Positions 9,588 to 17,518 of a stretch of 17,569 nt of DNA are shown piece after piece. The DNA is taken from the NCBI GenBank assembly GCA_025201865.1, contig MU602864.1, forward strand, positions 22,894 through 40,462. Reading direction: 5' to 3'. The DNA comes from Ramicandelaber brevisporus. Its lineage: Eukaryota > Kickxellomycota > Ramicandelaberales > Ramicandelaberaceae. Positions within the stretch are counted from its first letter, which is position 1, and every line of letters starts with the position of its first letter. The translations under genes and the position numbers were made by a program. The notes below the pieces were generated by a model. It did no database searches. It was given only the letters and a program-made list of their open reading frames with translations, and had not been told where the DNA came from.

Positions 9588-9599
9588 GTATTTAAATAC
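9588..9599 (+). promoter_or_regulatory. Palindromic TATA-like element
   Basis: GTATTTAAATAC is its own reverse complement and AT-rich at its centre. It lies 184 bases before the ATG of the duplicated zinc-finger gene. It could serve as a TATA region or a dimeric factor site; evidence is sequence only. Confidence 0.35.
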
Positions 9600-9627
9600 A
9601 ATGTGTGGATGGATGGAGTCGATTTTA

Positions 9628-9660
9628 TTCGCGTTCGCGTTTGTTTAGCTTGCCACGAAA
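9628..9660 (+). promoter_or_regulatory. Candidate G1/S-type boxes (TTCGCG x2 and CACGAAA)
   Basis: Two TTCGCG hexamers in tandem (9628-9639) are followed 14 bases later by CACGAAA (9654-9660). These resemble the E2F/MBF-type and Swi4/6 cell-cycle-box cores known in fungi. They lie 123-155 bases upstream of the zinc-finger ATG. Function is inference. Confidence 0.3.
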
Positions 9661-9782
9661 GGAGGTGACTGGTTTGTTCTCTCAGATCTCAACTACTCGA
9701 CTGAAGATTGACCACTACCAACAACAGCAAAGCAGAACAGAACAGCTGAAGAACAGCTGATCTACCCAGCAGCCAGCCAGCC

Positions 9783-11768
9783 ATGTCGACCGTGAAGATC
9801 AAGACAGAGCCACCAACAACAGCAGCAGTCGACGTGCAAGTCAAGCTCGAGCCGAGTCTCTCAACAGGTGATATCAAACTCGAACAGCACACTTCAGACA
9901 TTGGCACCAAAGTTGAGTCTGACTCAGAGACTGATGTCAAGTCCGAAAATGACGATGACGACGATGGAGACACTGATCAGAGCCAACGACCGTTCATCTG
10001 CGGGCAACCAGGATGTGGTCGTAGTTTCAACTCATCCAGCTGCGTGAGCTTGCATCAACGTGACCATAAGCTCCAAACAGATATCTGTATAAATGGGAAG
10101 ACTTACACTCTGACTCGGCAGTCACTAAATAAACGATGGACATGTCCTATTCTTGGTTGCACATCGGCACTCAAAACAGTTATAACCACAAGTAATCATT
10201 TACGAACATATCATGGTATCACTATGAATCAGCAACAGAAGCAGCCTCCAGTTCAAACTATTCAACATAAACGTTATTTCATTGATGTGGATAGCTTTTA
10301 CGTTGGTGGTACTAGATGTGGCTATCATACTACAACTGGGTTGTTCATTTGTTACGAATGTAGATTGGTTCCAGAAAGTCTGCTGATTCATTTACAGCAG
10401 AATCATGGATATGATGAGAAGTCAACTGATGGCATGATTCTACCAGAAAGTGCAGTGAATGCAAGTGCTGATCCCAGTGTTAATCAGCACACTAACAATC
10501 CACATCTCGCGTCAGCAATTAGTCAACCGTATCAGCAACATCATCCTGACATTGTTCAAGGTTGGTTGTGTGCAATATCAGATTGTGGCTATTGTGGCCA
10601 CATAGATTCCAATAAGACTAATCACAAAAGACGCTTTCATCAGGGCGAACTACTAGTAAGTGTCTCAGCGCTTGTGCTGCGACTCAGTTTATCGAAAACA
10701 CAAAATTCGTGCCTCTTCATTACTCGCATTGACCAGGCTAGCGGCGCTGTCACAACCAGCAATAGCAGAGTGAACCAGTACAGACTCGACTACAACCACA
10801 ATGCATTGAGTGCTCAAGATGAGAATGGAAATAGTGACAGGGATAATGAGATCACACAGGCATCAAATCCGAAGCGACAATGGAGATGCGATTATCCTAG
10901 TTGTGAAAGTTTATTTAACTCACTTGGTCAATTTTATAGGCATCGGCGTGACCATAAACTGGAGGTTGTGATGACAGTACTTGGTAAGACATTCGTTCTT
11001 AGCCGCAAGTCTTCAGATGATCGATGGGTATGTCCAGTTCCAGATTGTGAATCAACGTACAATGGAATTAGTGATACACATAGGCATATGATATATACCC
11101 ATTTTACATTGATGAAACATAAACGTGCTAACAGCTATGATGACGACGACAATCAGCACCAGCAGCAGCAAAGTATCAAGAAGAAACAACGCACTCGATT
11201 TTATGTTAAAGTGGATGATTTCTACGCTACTGGTACTAAATGCGGCTATCATACTTCAACTGGATTATTCATTTGTTACGAGTGCAGATTGGTACCGGAA
11301 TGTCTTCTAACTCATTTACAGCAGAAACATGGATACGATGAGAAGGTAATTGATAATTCGATTCTACCATTAAGCGCTAGAGTTAGTGGAAGTGATCTCA
11401 ATGGAAATCAGCGCACTAGCAACTCACATCTGGCGGCGGCAATTAGCCAACCAAATCAACTACAGCATCCGGACATAATTAAAGGTTGGCTCTGTGTTAA
11501 ATCCAACTGTGGTTATTGTTGTTCCACTAAAGGGTCTAAAAATCAGCATCAACACTTGGAACACAGAGGTGAGCAGCTATCAACAGTCCCAGCTCTTGTA
11601 TTGCGCCTACTTTATGGGGAAAAACAAACCTCATGCTTTCTCATTACTCGGTTAGATACAATCACTGACAGCAACATCAAGTCAAATAACTCGACAAATC
11701 AACATAGTAACGAATGTGGCGATGACGATGATGGCGAAGAATTAGTGCTTAGTGATTACAGTGATTAA
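9783..11768 (+). CDS. Zinc-finger protein made of two tandem copies of a four-finger module, OrsD/DUF3505-like in part
   Basis: This is a 661-aa probable nuclear protein. The N-terminus (1-66) is acidic and holds four consensus SUMO-acceptor motifs (Lys7, 21, 32, 53). Two modules follow, residues 69-317 and 366-625, each with the same order. First is a C2H2 finger (C73,C78,H91,H95 / C369,C374,H387,H391). Next come a GKT[YF].L.R spacer and a second C2H2 finger (C121,C126,H139,H144 / C417,C422,H435,H440). Then a FY..GT.CGYHT.TGLFICYECRLVPE block closes with HLQQ.HGYDEK (C190,C193,H203,H208 / C498,C501,H511,H516). Last is a GWLC....CGYC finger (C263,C268,H281,H286 / C571,C576,H589,H594), followed by ALVLRL and ITR.D. 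The third-plus-fourth pair, with short C-x2-C-x9-H-x4-H spacing, recalls the zinc ribbons of fungal OrsD (DUF3505) proteins; that link is my inference. An acidic tail closes the protein. The TFIIIA-like gene starts 197 bases downstream. Function unknown. Confidence 0.8.
   Translation: MSTVKIKTEPPTTAAVDVQVKLEPSLSTGDIKLEQHTSDIGTKVESDSETDVKSENDDDDDGDTDQSQRPFICGQPGCGRSFNSSSCVSLHQRDHKLQTDICINGKTYTLTRQSLNKRWTCPILGCTSALKTVITTSNHLRTYHGITMNQQQKQPPVQTIQHKRYFIDVDSFYVGGTRCGYHTTTGLFICYECRLVPESLLIHLQQNHGYDEKSTDGMILPESAVNASADPSVNQHTNNPHLASAISQPYQQHHPDIVQGWLCAISDCGYCGHIDSNKTNHKRRFHQGELLVSVSALVLRLSLSKTQNSCLFITRIDQASGAVTTSNSRVNQYRLDYNHNALSAQDENGNSDRDNEITQASNPKRQWRCDYPSCESLFNSLGQFYRHRRDHKLEVVMTVLGKTFVLSRKSSDDRWVCPVPDCESTYNGISDTHRHMIYTHFTLMKHKRANSYDDDDNQHQQQQSIKKKQRTRFYVKVDDFYATGTKCGYHTSTGLFICYECRLVPECLLTHLQQKHGYDEKVIDNSILPLSARVSGSDLNGNQRTSNSHLAAAISQPNQLQHPDIIKGWLCVKSNCGYCCSTKGSKNQHQHLEHRGEQLSTVPALVLRLLYGEKQTSCFLITRLDTITDSNIKSNNSTNQHSNECGDDDDGEELVLSDYSD
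9987..10733 (+). repeat. Internal duplication, copy A of the four-finger module
   Basis: Encodes residues 69-317. All sixteen zinc-ligand positions and their spacings match copy B. The block around TGLFICYECRLVPE is nearly identical between copies, while linkers have diverged. Confidence 0.8.
10878..11657 (+). repeat. Internal duplication, copy B of the four-finger module
   Basis: Encodes residues 366-625, the counterpart of copy A. It has gained an Asp-run and Gln/His linker (453-463) and extra Cys at 507 and 580. Synonymous differences from copy A are frequent, so the duplication is not recent. Confidence 0.8.
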
Positions 11769-11965
11769 GACGGTATCCATTAGTAAGGAACAGTGACATT
11801 ATCTACATGAGCTCCATTGCAGTAATCTCATCCGCAACCTTTGTAACCGCATTTTAACCCTTCATCCTCATATCCAAATTAGACAGTAATTTTTTTTTTT
11901 TTGAAACATTCACAGTTTGAGCGAGATTAAACAAAAAAAACACATTATTTTTTTTGACCACTGAA
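11769..11965 (+). promoter_or_regulatory. Short gap and leader before the TFIIIA-like gene
   Basis: These 197 bases must hold both the end of the upstream transcript and the start of the next. They contain a 12-T run at about 11890-11901 and a further A-run/T-run pair at about 11933-11955, just before the ATG at 11966. No AATAAA or TATA consensus is obvious. Confidence 0.4.
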
Positions 11966-13231
11966 ATGACGTTACTTGTCGAAGATCCGTTGCTCTTGGA
12001 GTTGCCGGTAGCCAAGCGAGCCAAACTGCTCTTGCCAGCTGATATTGATGCCTGGACAACAGCCAACGAGCTCCAGAGCAGTGACGACAGTGACGACAGC
12101 GACTACAGCGATGAAGATGAGTTGAACGAAGACGCTCAGGTTGTCACTGCAGGTACCAAAAGACCACGCCAGACCACTTATGCATGCACAGTTGATGGTT
12201 GTGGTCGCACGTTTACCAAGCCAGTTCGACTTCAAGAACACATTGATCAGCACGACAGCTTCCGCCGTCACAAATGCCAGTATCCAGATTGTGACAAGGC
12301 TTACTTTCGTCGCTCTCATTTACGAACGCATGAACTGTGTGCTCACGATGAATCTGCTTGCGATCGACATCGCTGCCATCACGACAATTGCAACCGAGGA
12401 TTTGCAACGAATCAAAAACTACAGCGACACATTAAAGCGGTGCATGAGGGAGCGGGTGGATACAAGTGCGAGGTGGAAGGATGTGGGGCTGCATTTAGAC
12501 GGAAACATCAGCTGAATGAGCACGCAGCTCAGGAACATGGAGCAACTGGGAAACAGCAGCAGCATGTGTGCTCAGTGGAATGGTGTGGAAAGACGCTGAA
12601 GTCGGCTGCGGCATTACGGAAACACGAAGAAGCACACGAGAAGAGTAAGAATTATGCATGTATGATTGATGGATGCACAGTTACAACTGCAAAATGGTCA
12701 GAATTACAGAAGCACATTAAATTAAGTCATCGTGGTTCACCAAAGAAATCAAATGTCACCGTTTCGAACACAGTCGACGATATGGACGCAGATGACGAGC
12801 AGCATGATGACAGTGAGTCTGAGGTGGAAGCTGAGAGTGACAATGACGGCTTGGCACCATCAGGTGATGTCAAGCAGATGCACCTCTGCGACATTTGCAA
12901 CAGGACATTCACTCGTGCATATGGTTTAACTCGTCACCAAGCCTCAGCCCACGGTATTGGCAAAAATGGCGAAGAGGCTTCTGTCAAGTGCGAATGGCCA
13001 TCATGTAGACGTGCATTTGCAACTCGGAGTGGATTGCAATCGCATGTCAAGACTGTTCATTTGAATGATCGATCGCATTTGTGTCCAATTGCAACTTGTT
13101 CATCCGGATTTCCCTATGAGAGTCAGCTTCGTCGACACATCAAACTGGCTCATGGTGCCAATATAGCGCCGGGCCAACCAATTCAAGTTGAGCAGCCAAC
13201 TCTTGGACAAATGCTAGTTGGTGATCATTAA
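11966..13231 (+). CDS. TFIIIA-like nine-zinc-finger protein (5S rRNA gene transcription factor)
   Basis: This is a 421-aa protein; the ATG at 11966 is the first in the frame, since the codon at 11954 is TTG. TFIIIA binds the internal control region of 5S rRNA genes and the 5S RNA itself. Nine C2H2 fingers are visible with ligands at C74/C79/H92/H96, C104/C109/H122/H127, C137/C142/H155/H160, C168/C173/H186/H191, C202/C207/H220/H224, C232/C237/H250/H255, C308/C311/H324/H329, C342/C347/H360/H365 and C373/C378/H391/H396. Nine fingers in about 420 aa fits the family. Finger 6 carries KWSELQKH, a tryptophan-containing form I associate with fungal TFIIIA. Fingers 6 and 7 are split by a 52-residue acidic spacer; budding yeast TFIIIA also has a long spacer but between fingers 8 and 9. 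An acidic patch (39-56) and basic KRAK and KRPR motifs flank the N-terminus. Another multi-finger regulator remains possible. Confidence 0.75.
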   Translation: MTLLVEDPLLLELPVAKRAKLLLPADIDAWTTANELQSSDDSDDSDYSDEDELNEDAQVVTAGTKRPRQTTYACTVDGCGRTFTKPVRLQEHIDQHDSFRRHKCQYPDCDKAYFRRSHLRTHELCAHDESACDRHRCHHDNCNRGFATNQKLQRHIKAVHEGAGGYKCEVEGCGAAFRRKHQLNEHAAQEHGATGKQQQHVCSVEWCGKTLKSAAALRKHEEAHEKSKNYACMIDGCTVTTAKWSELQKHIKLSHRGSPKKSNVTVSNTVDDMDADDEQHDDSESEVEAESDNDGLAPSGDVKQMHLCDICNRTFTRAYGLTRHQASAHGIGKNGEEASVKCEWPSCRRAFATRSGLQSHVKTVHLNDRSHLCPIATCSSGFPYESQLRRHIKLAHGANIAPGQPIQVEQPTLGQMLVGDH

Positions 13232-13588
13232 TCAGTCATTAGTCATTCCCTCGCTCATTCATTCATTCATTCATTTGCCTTCTGCTTTCTGCTGTCCTTT
13301 GTATTTCTCTTAATTTTTCATCATCGCGTTCCGTTTGTTTTTTTTTTACATCAATTTTGAATAGTCTATCTAATCACTTGTGTCATTGATGAGTAAAGTA
13401 CGATTAAATAAAGATAGTAATAATAATGATAAGGAACTAATCTAATAAAAAACAATACTGTGCAAGTAAATCGGAGAACGGAGGGAGAGTCGAATGCTAG
13501 AAACACAAATCACGAGATGTAGAATGGACGAGAGTAAAAGATAGTAATGAAAGAATCGGAGTGGGAAGAAAGTAAGAATGACTATGGA
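13232..13588. other. Convergent 3' region between two zinc-finger genes
   Basis: No gene is seen in these 357 bases. They include a CATT tetranucleotide run (13255-13276), a T-run near 13340, and rightward polyadenylation-like AATAAA at 13407-13412 and 13444-13449. I find no TTTATT (AATAAA on the minus strand) for the leftward gene in this gap. Confidence 0.5.
13407..13412 (+). terminator. Candidate polyadenylation signal of the TFIIIA-like gene
   Basis: AATAAA 175 bases after the stop codon. A second AATAAA lies at 13444-13449. Confidence 0.4.
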
Positions 13589-16247
13589 CTATTTTTGTTG
13601 ATAATATAGAGACTGTGATGCTTGTTGTTGCCACGGTTGTTGTTGTTGCTGCTGTTGCTGTTGCTGCTGTTGTTGCTGCTGTTGTGGCGAGTCCAGTGAC
13701 ATTGGAAGCTGTGGTTCTTGACTTGTGATGATACCCAATGCCTTAAATGACACTGCATTTGATTCATCAACTGGATAATTGGCAGCTGCAGAAGCACCCA
13801 TTCCAAAGTTAGAAACTGTCGTTGTTAACATTGGCAGCATCGTCATCATCGAGCTAGAGCCAGAGCCAGAACCAGAGCCAGCTGCACCAGTTGAAGTAGC
13901 TTCCATAGTGCTCTGAACTGGCACATCGATTGCTGTGGCAGTAGAGTTGACACGGGATCGTTTCCCACGACCAGAAAGTGATCCTGGCAGACTGTTTCCA
14001 CGTCTGCGACGACCACCACCACCACCACCACCACGTCCGCGATGACCACTGCTACCAGTACCGCCTCTTGCTGTTGCTGCGTCACCATCTGACTTGCGTC
14101 GTGATGATGCAGTTCTCTTTGCATTGGTGGCAGTAGTTGATGACTCGGAGACCGATTGTTCATTGATTGGCAAATGTGCACCTTCAGGTAAACCCATTGA
14201 TTGACGCAATGCAGATGAACACTGTTTAGTATTGTACATGTGACGCTTGAGAACATCTGCTCGACTAAACTTCTTTCCGCAAAATGGACATGGATGTGGC
14301 TTCTGTCCAAGATGCGAGCGGACATGCCGATCCAAGTCACAGTTGCGAGTGAAAGCCTGATCACAAATGGCGCATTTGAATGGCTTGGCGTGTCTCTCAC
14401 GTGTTGCGGGCGATTCGAATACGTCTTTGACAGTTGACTGCTCAATATCTGCTACTGCAGCTGTAGATGTGATCGTAGCCAACATGCCGGCATTGCTGCT
14501 GCTGTTACTGTTGCTGCTGCTATTGCTGCTGATACCATCGACGGCATCTGTTGTAGATATACCTGGAAGCTGATGTGGACGAACTGCAGTTCCAACGGTA
14601 TCACCAGTTCGATTGGTGGGCTGATTGCCGTCAACACGAAACAGCGGTGAGTACGAATGTGGCAGTTCATATGGTGCGAATCCAACCGACGTAATTGAAC
14701 CAATACGCTGTTGGAACCGAGCCGTCAATCCAGGTGAATGTAGATGACCGGATCCGTGAGTACTCAGCACTTTACCTGTATCGACAGATGGATAGCTACT
14801 CGATGATGAGAGGGCAGCTGACTCATCTACAGATGCAAAGCTGGAGCGAAGGCGTGACGAACGACGCGATCTGTACCGACTCAATTCAGTTGTTGCAGCG
14901 GGCAGTGGAGCAGCCTGTGAGCTGACACCATTATGTGACTCAGGCTGGAACCCAACTGTTATCGCATACGGGTCATAGAATCCCGGTGGTTTGGGTTGAA
15001 TGGGACGGAACTGCGGAGGATGGGGGCCACTAAAACCGTTGCTGCTGGTAGTTGCAGTGCTACCAGTTGATGTTGTAGATGTAGAGAAGTGTACAGGTGG
15101 GACTGCCGCTGAAATTGCTGAAGAAGGAGCAGTGTTTGCATTTGATGGAGCTGGTGTCATCAAGCCAGCTGCTGGACCGCTGCCAACATAGTTGTTCAAT
15201 GAACCAGAGGATGAAATAGACTTTCTCTGGTGTAGGAGAAAAGCAGACGGTGCCAAAGGAGATGGATCAGATGGTGTTGGCGGCATGTTGAATATCTGCA
15301 AGTGTGGAAGTGCCTCATGGAAACGCATTACTGAGTCACTTTCACGCTCAGCAGCGTTGGTTGTTGTGGACGATTGAGTTGGCACTGAGACAATGGTGGT
15401 TGGTGTAACATTAACGAGTGCATAGCTACTCAGAGTTGACAAGAGCGATGCTGCATCAGTGTCAGTCAGTTGGCTCTGTCGAGGATGTTGCATGGGTTGC
15501 ATGGGTTGCACTGGCTGCGCTGGCTGAGTTGGTTGTATTGGTTGCTGTGTTTGAGACTGTGATTGCTGCCGTGAGTCCATCGAAGCGGCAAAAGCTGCAT
15601 TCAGACTGCTGATGGACTCGGACATTTCAATGCTTCTGGGTACAATTTGAGTGCTCATTGATCGATCCATAGGAAAGTTATATTGCCATCCAGCAAGCGC
15701 CATATCCACATCAACACTGCCCAGAGGCAAAATTGGAACACTGGCCGGTTGCTGAGCGGCCAATGGTGTGCCAGGGCTCTCTGTGCCAGATGCTGCAGCC
15801 TGTATACCGACGCCTTCCGCCATCAGCGTCAATCCGTTGCTTCCGCTGCCTATTGTGTTGCCATACTGATAGTTTGACTGAGGCTGCGCAAGAGTGAGAT
15901 CCAAATTTCCAATTGTCATCGCCGATGCCAGCAAAGAATCGCTCAATGGCACAAGTGGGTCAGTTGAAACACCCGACATAAACGCTGAACTGCCACTGAT
16001 ACTGTTGCGAGCCTCAGTCATCCGTGAAGATGCAATTGACGATGAGACTGAAGAAGCTTCAGCGCCGCCGCCGCCGCCACTGCTGCCGCTCACTTCAATT
16101 CCGAGCAAATTTCCCAAATTGATGTTTGTTGATGTCATAGAATAAGTTGGTGCACTCAATCGACGATCCTGTAAGAACGACAAATTGGGCTGATGATTAC
16201 GTCCCAGACACGCTGCTGTCAGCGCAAGCGCCTGAATATTTTGAACA

Positions 16248-16280
<33 letters not shown>

Positions 16281-16402
16281 CGATTATACGGATAGCTGGC
16301 TTGCATCGACAGCTGCCGTTGAACAGGAGGTGCCATTGGGCCAGAAACCACAACTCCTGTTGCTGTGGCTGCCGCTAGTGCTTCCGCAAAAGGATCATAC
16401 AT
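13589..16402 (-). CDS. C2H2 zinc-finger transcription factor, Gln/Ser-rich, Crz1/Msn2-like finger pair
   Basis: This is a 937-aa protein with an ATG at 16402 (A at -3). Residues 1-660 look disordered: ten Gln at 42-51, a Q-P-x-Q-P repeat at 287-305, many Ser/Thr runs, and two related YDPFA/YDPYA motifs (2-6, 476-480). A pair of adjacent fingers lies at 677-728. The first is a standard C2H2 (C677,C680,H693,H697). The linker LGQKPHP resembles the TGEKPY type. The second ends in Cys (C705,C708,H721,C728, with six residues between H and C). C2H2 followed by a finger ending in Cys, with KKFSRADVLKRH, resembles the DNA-binding ends of fungal Crz1 and related stress regulators, which is as far as I can assign it. 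After the fingers come a basic RRK/RGG stretch with KRSR (a likely nuclear signal, 762-817), a GS repeat, and sixteen Gln at 907-922. Target genes are unknown. Confidence 0.8.
13637..13684 (-). repeat. Q16 tract near the C-terminus
   Basis: Mixed CAA and CAG codons encode Gln907-922 of the zinc-finger factor. The mixed codons suggest the amino-acid run itself is maintained, unlike the pure CAG tracts on the left of the window. Confidence 0.8.
16250..16279 (-). repeat. Q10 tract near the N-terminus
   Basis: Ten CAA/CAG codons encode Gln42-51 of the same zinc-finger factor. Confidence 0.8.
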
Positions 16403-16929
16403 TGTGTTTTGAACAGGCTGGTTTGCTTTTGCTTTTGTTTTGCTGAAGATAAAGAGAATAAAGAGAAAAAGAAAAGTTGCTGGTGATGGCGGATTGTATC
16501 GTTGTCGTTGTCGTTTTCCGTCTCACTCTCTTGCTTGGTTCAGCTTATTCTGTCCAGTGAACAAACTTGGCCGAGCTTGTTTGATTAATCGATGAACAAT
16601 GTCGCAGAAATTACAGTTTTATGAGAAGAGAGTGAAGGGGAGAGAAAGAAAAAAAAGAAGTGAAACTCTACCAACTCGCTGCCAAACCGACAATGGCAAG
16701 AGGAGAAGCCCGCTGGGCTGAGCTACATATTCTAATAAAAGGCACTCATTGCGCATTACTATACTTGGCACCCAGAGAAGAGCTGACTTTACTCGATCGA
16801 CCGATAGTACACATCGGAACAATGGGTATTCTAACAGCATTGTTTTCTTGTAGATATCGTCAGTTAACTCTGAGTAGCCATTTCCATCTCACTGAGACCA
16901 TCTTCACAAGAAAACCACAACAAACGAAG
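16403..16929. promoter_or_regulatory. Upstream region of the leftward zinc-finger factor
   Basis: No credible gene is seen. From 16403 to 16480 and again near 16620-16660 the plus strand is purine-rich, which is a pyrimidine-rich leader on the minus strand. A TCGTTG repeat sits near 16498-16513. A plus-strand frame open from 16693 uses many CTA, ATA and AGA codons that the genes here avoid, so I treat it as non-coding. The stretch just before 16930 is CA/A-rich like a fungal 5' leader. Confidence 0.4.
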
Positions 16930-17137
16930 ATGAGCAGTAGATCAGCATGGTGCACCGTCTTCGAGATATTCTGCAGTACTTTGGTGGTCAAACTGCTTCT
17001 CGTTTGGAACCAGTTCCACAGGCAGACGGCGGCTGGAGCTCGCGCAGCTGTCGGTGAACCTGGGCGACGACGACTTTGCGTACGCTGCGGCCAACAATGC
17101 CGACATGCGCGAGAGTCTTCTCGGCGGCGTCGTCTAG
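16930..17137 (+). CDS. Possible short gene with an interrupted frame
   Basis: I do not recognise a product. ATGs occur at 16930 and 16947 after a CA-rich leader. From 17033 to the TAG at 17135-17137 one frame has almost only G/C-ending codons and reads LELAQLSVNLGDDDFAYA followed by a short tail. This looks like real coding sequence, but it is not in frame with either ATG. The frame from 16947 stops at 17055-17057. Three explanations fit: a 46-base intron from GT at 16976 to AG at 17021, which would bring the frame of 16930 into the GC-rich frame; a one-base indel; or a decayed gene fragment. The splice signals are weak (donor GTACTT, no clear branch site). Confidence 0.25.
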
Positions 17138-17305
17138 CGTGGAATGGCTTGGCGCTTCTGCGGTCTGCTGGTGTAAATATAGAATCTCACCCACCTACAT
17201 GCTCACTCATTCAACACACACTCGCTAATTCACTCACCGACTAATTCACCTACTCACTCTGGTTGTTTCGATTCCGGACGCAGCATCATCGCACGCTGTA
17301 GCTGT

Positions 17306-17368
17306 CTCGTACGCGCTCATTCCCTCATACACTGCAGTCTCCTCGTACGCATTTCTGTTCTCGTACGC
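17306..17368 (+). promoter_or_regulatory. Three spaced CTCGTACGC repeats
   Basis: Identical nine-base copies start at 17306, 17342 and 17360, so the spacings are 36 and 18 bases. Each contains the palindrome CGTACG. Their position about 145-210 bases upstream of a TATA-like box suggests activator sites. Confidence 0.45.
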
Positions 17369-17511
17369 TTCTATTTTCTCAGAGGCGGAAGCAAAGAGTG
17401 GGTGGCTCGCGGATCAGGGGTGTGTGGGAGTGACCCGCGGCTCATGGTGGTAGTTGTTCCCGACAACATGCCTGCTGGCTTTGTTTGACAGCTGGACCTC
17501 GAGCCGGCTGG

Positions 17512-17518
17512 TATAAGA
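17512..17518 (+). promoter_or_regulatory. TATA-like box near the right edge
   Basis: TATAAGA in otherwise GC-rich sequence, about 50 bases from the window end, with an A-rich stretch after it as expected near a transcription start. Confidence 0.4.

Larger units (their letters stand above)
9030..9782 (+). promoter_or_regulatory. Intergenic region: CKS1 3' flank and promoter of the duplicated zinc-finger gene
   Basis: No credible gene is seen. After CKS1 the strand is AT-rich, with a TTTATTATTC unit repeated at about 9121-9146. The right part looks like a promoter: a 12-base perfect palindrome GTATTTAAATAC at 9588-9599, tandem TTCGCG hexamers at 9628-9639, CACGAAA at 9654-9660, then a CA/CT-rich leader ending in CAGC repeats before the ATG at 9783. 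Confidence 0.45.

Noticed and set aside
9030-9780. A possible tRNA or other RNA gene in the CKS1 downstream gap
   Set aside because: I found no GGTTCRA-type B box or cloverleaf pairing; the GTTCGAGGCT stretch near 9420 lacks the flanking acceptor stem.
11889-11955. A-run and T-run pair before the TFIIIA-like gene as a transposon remnant or terminator hairpin
   Set aside because: The runs are simple homopolymers without flanking repeats or a GC stem, and fit ordinary intergenic AT-richness.
16828-16855. A tiny intron-like stretch (GTATTC donor, CTAAC branch, TTGTAG acceptor)
   Set aside because: The motifs are attractive, but about 28 bases is shorter than plausible spliceosomal introns and no coding frame is improved by removing it.
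16660-17244. A plus-strand frame of 194 codons in the right-hand region
   Set aside because: It begins at GTG with the first ATG at 16693, uses CTA, ATA and AGA codons that the confident genes avoid, and becomes Arg/Cys-rich where it runs opposite in phase to the GC3-rich frame at 17033-17137.
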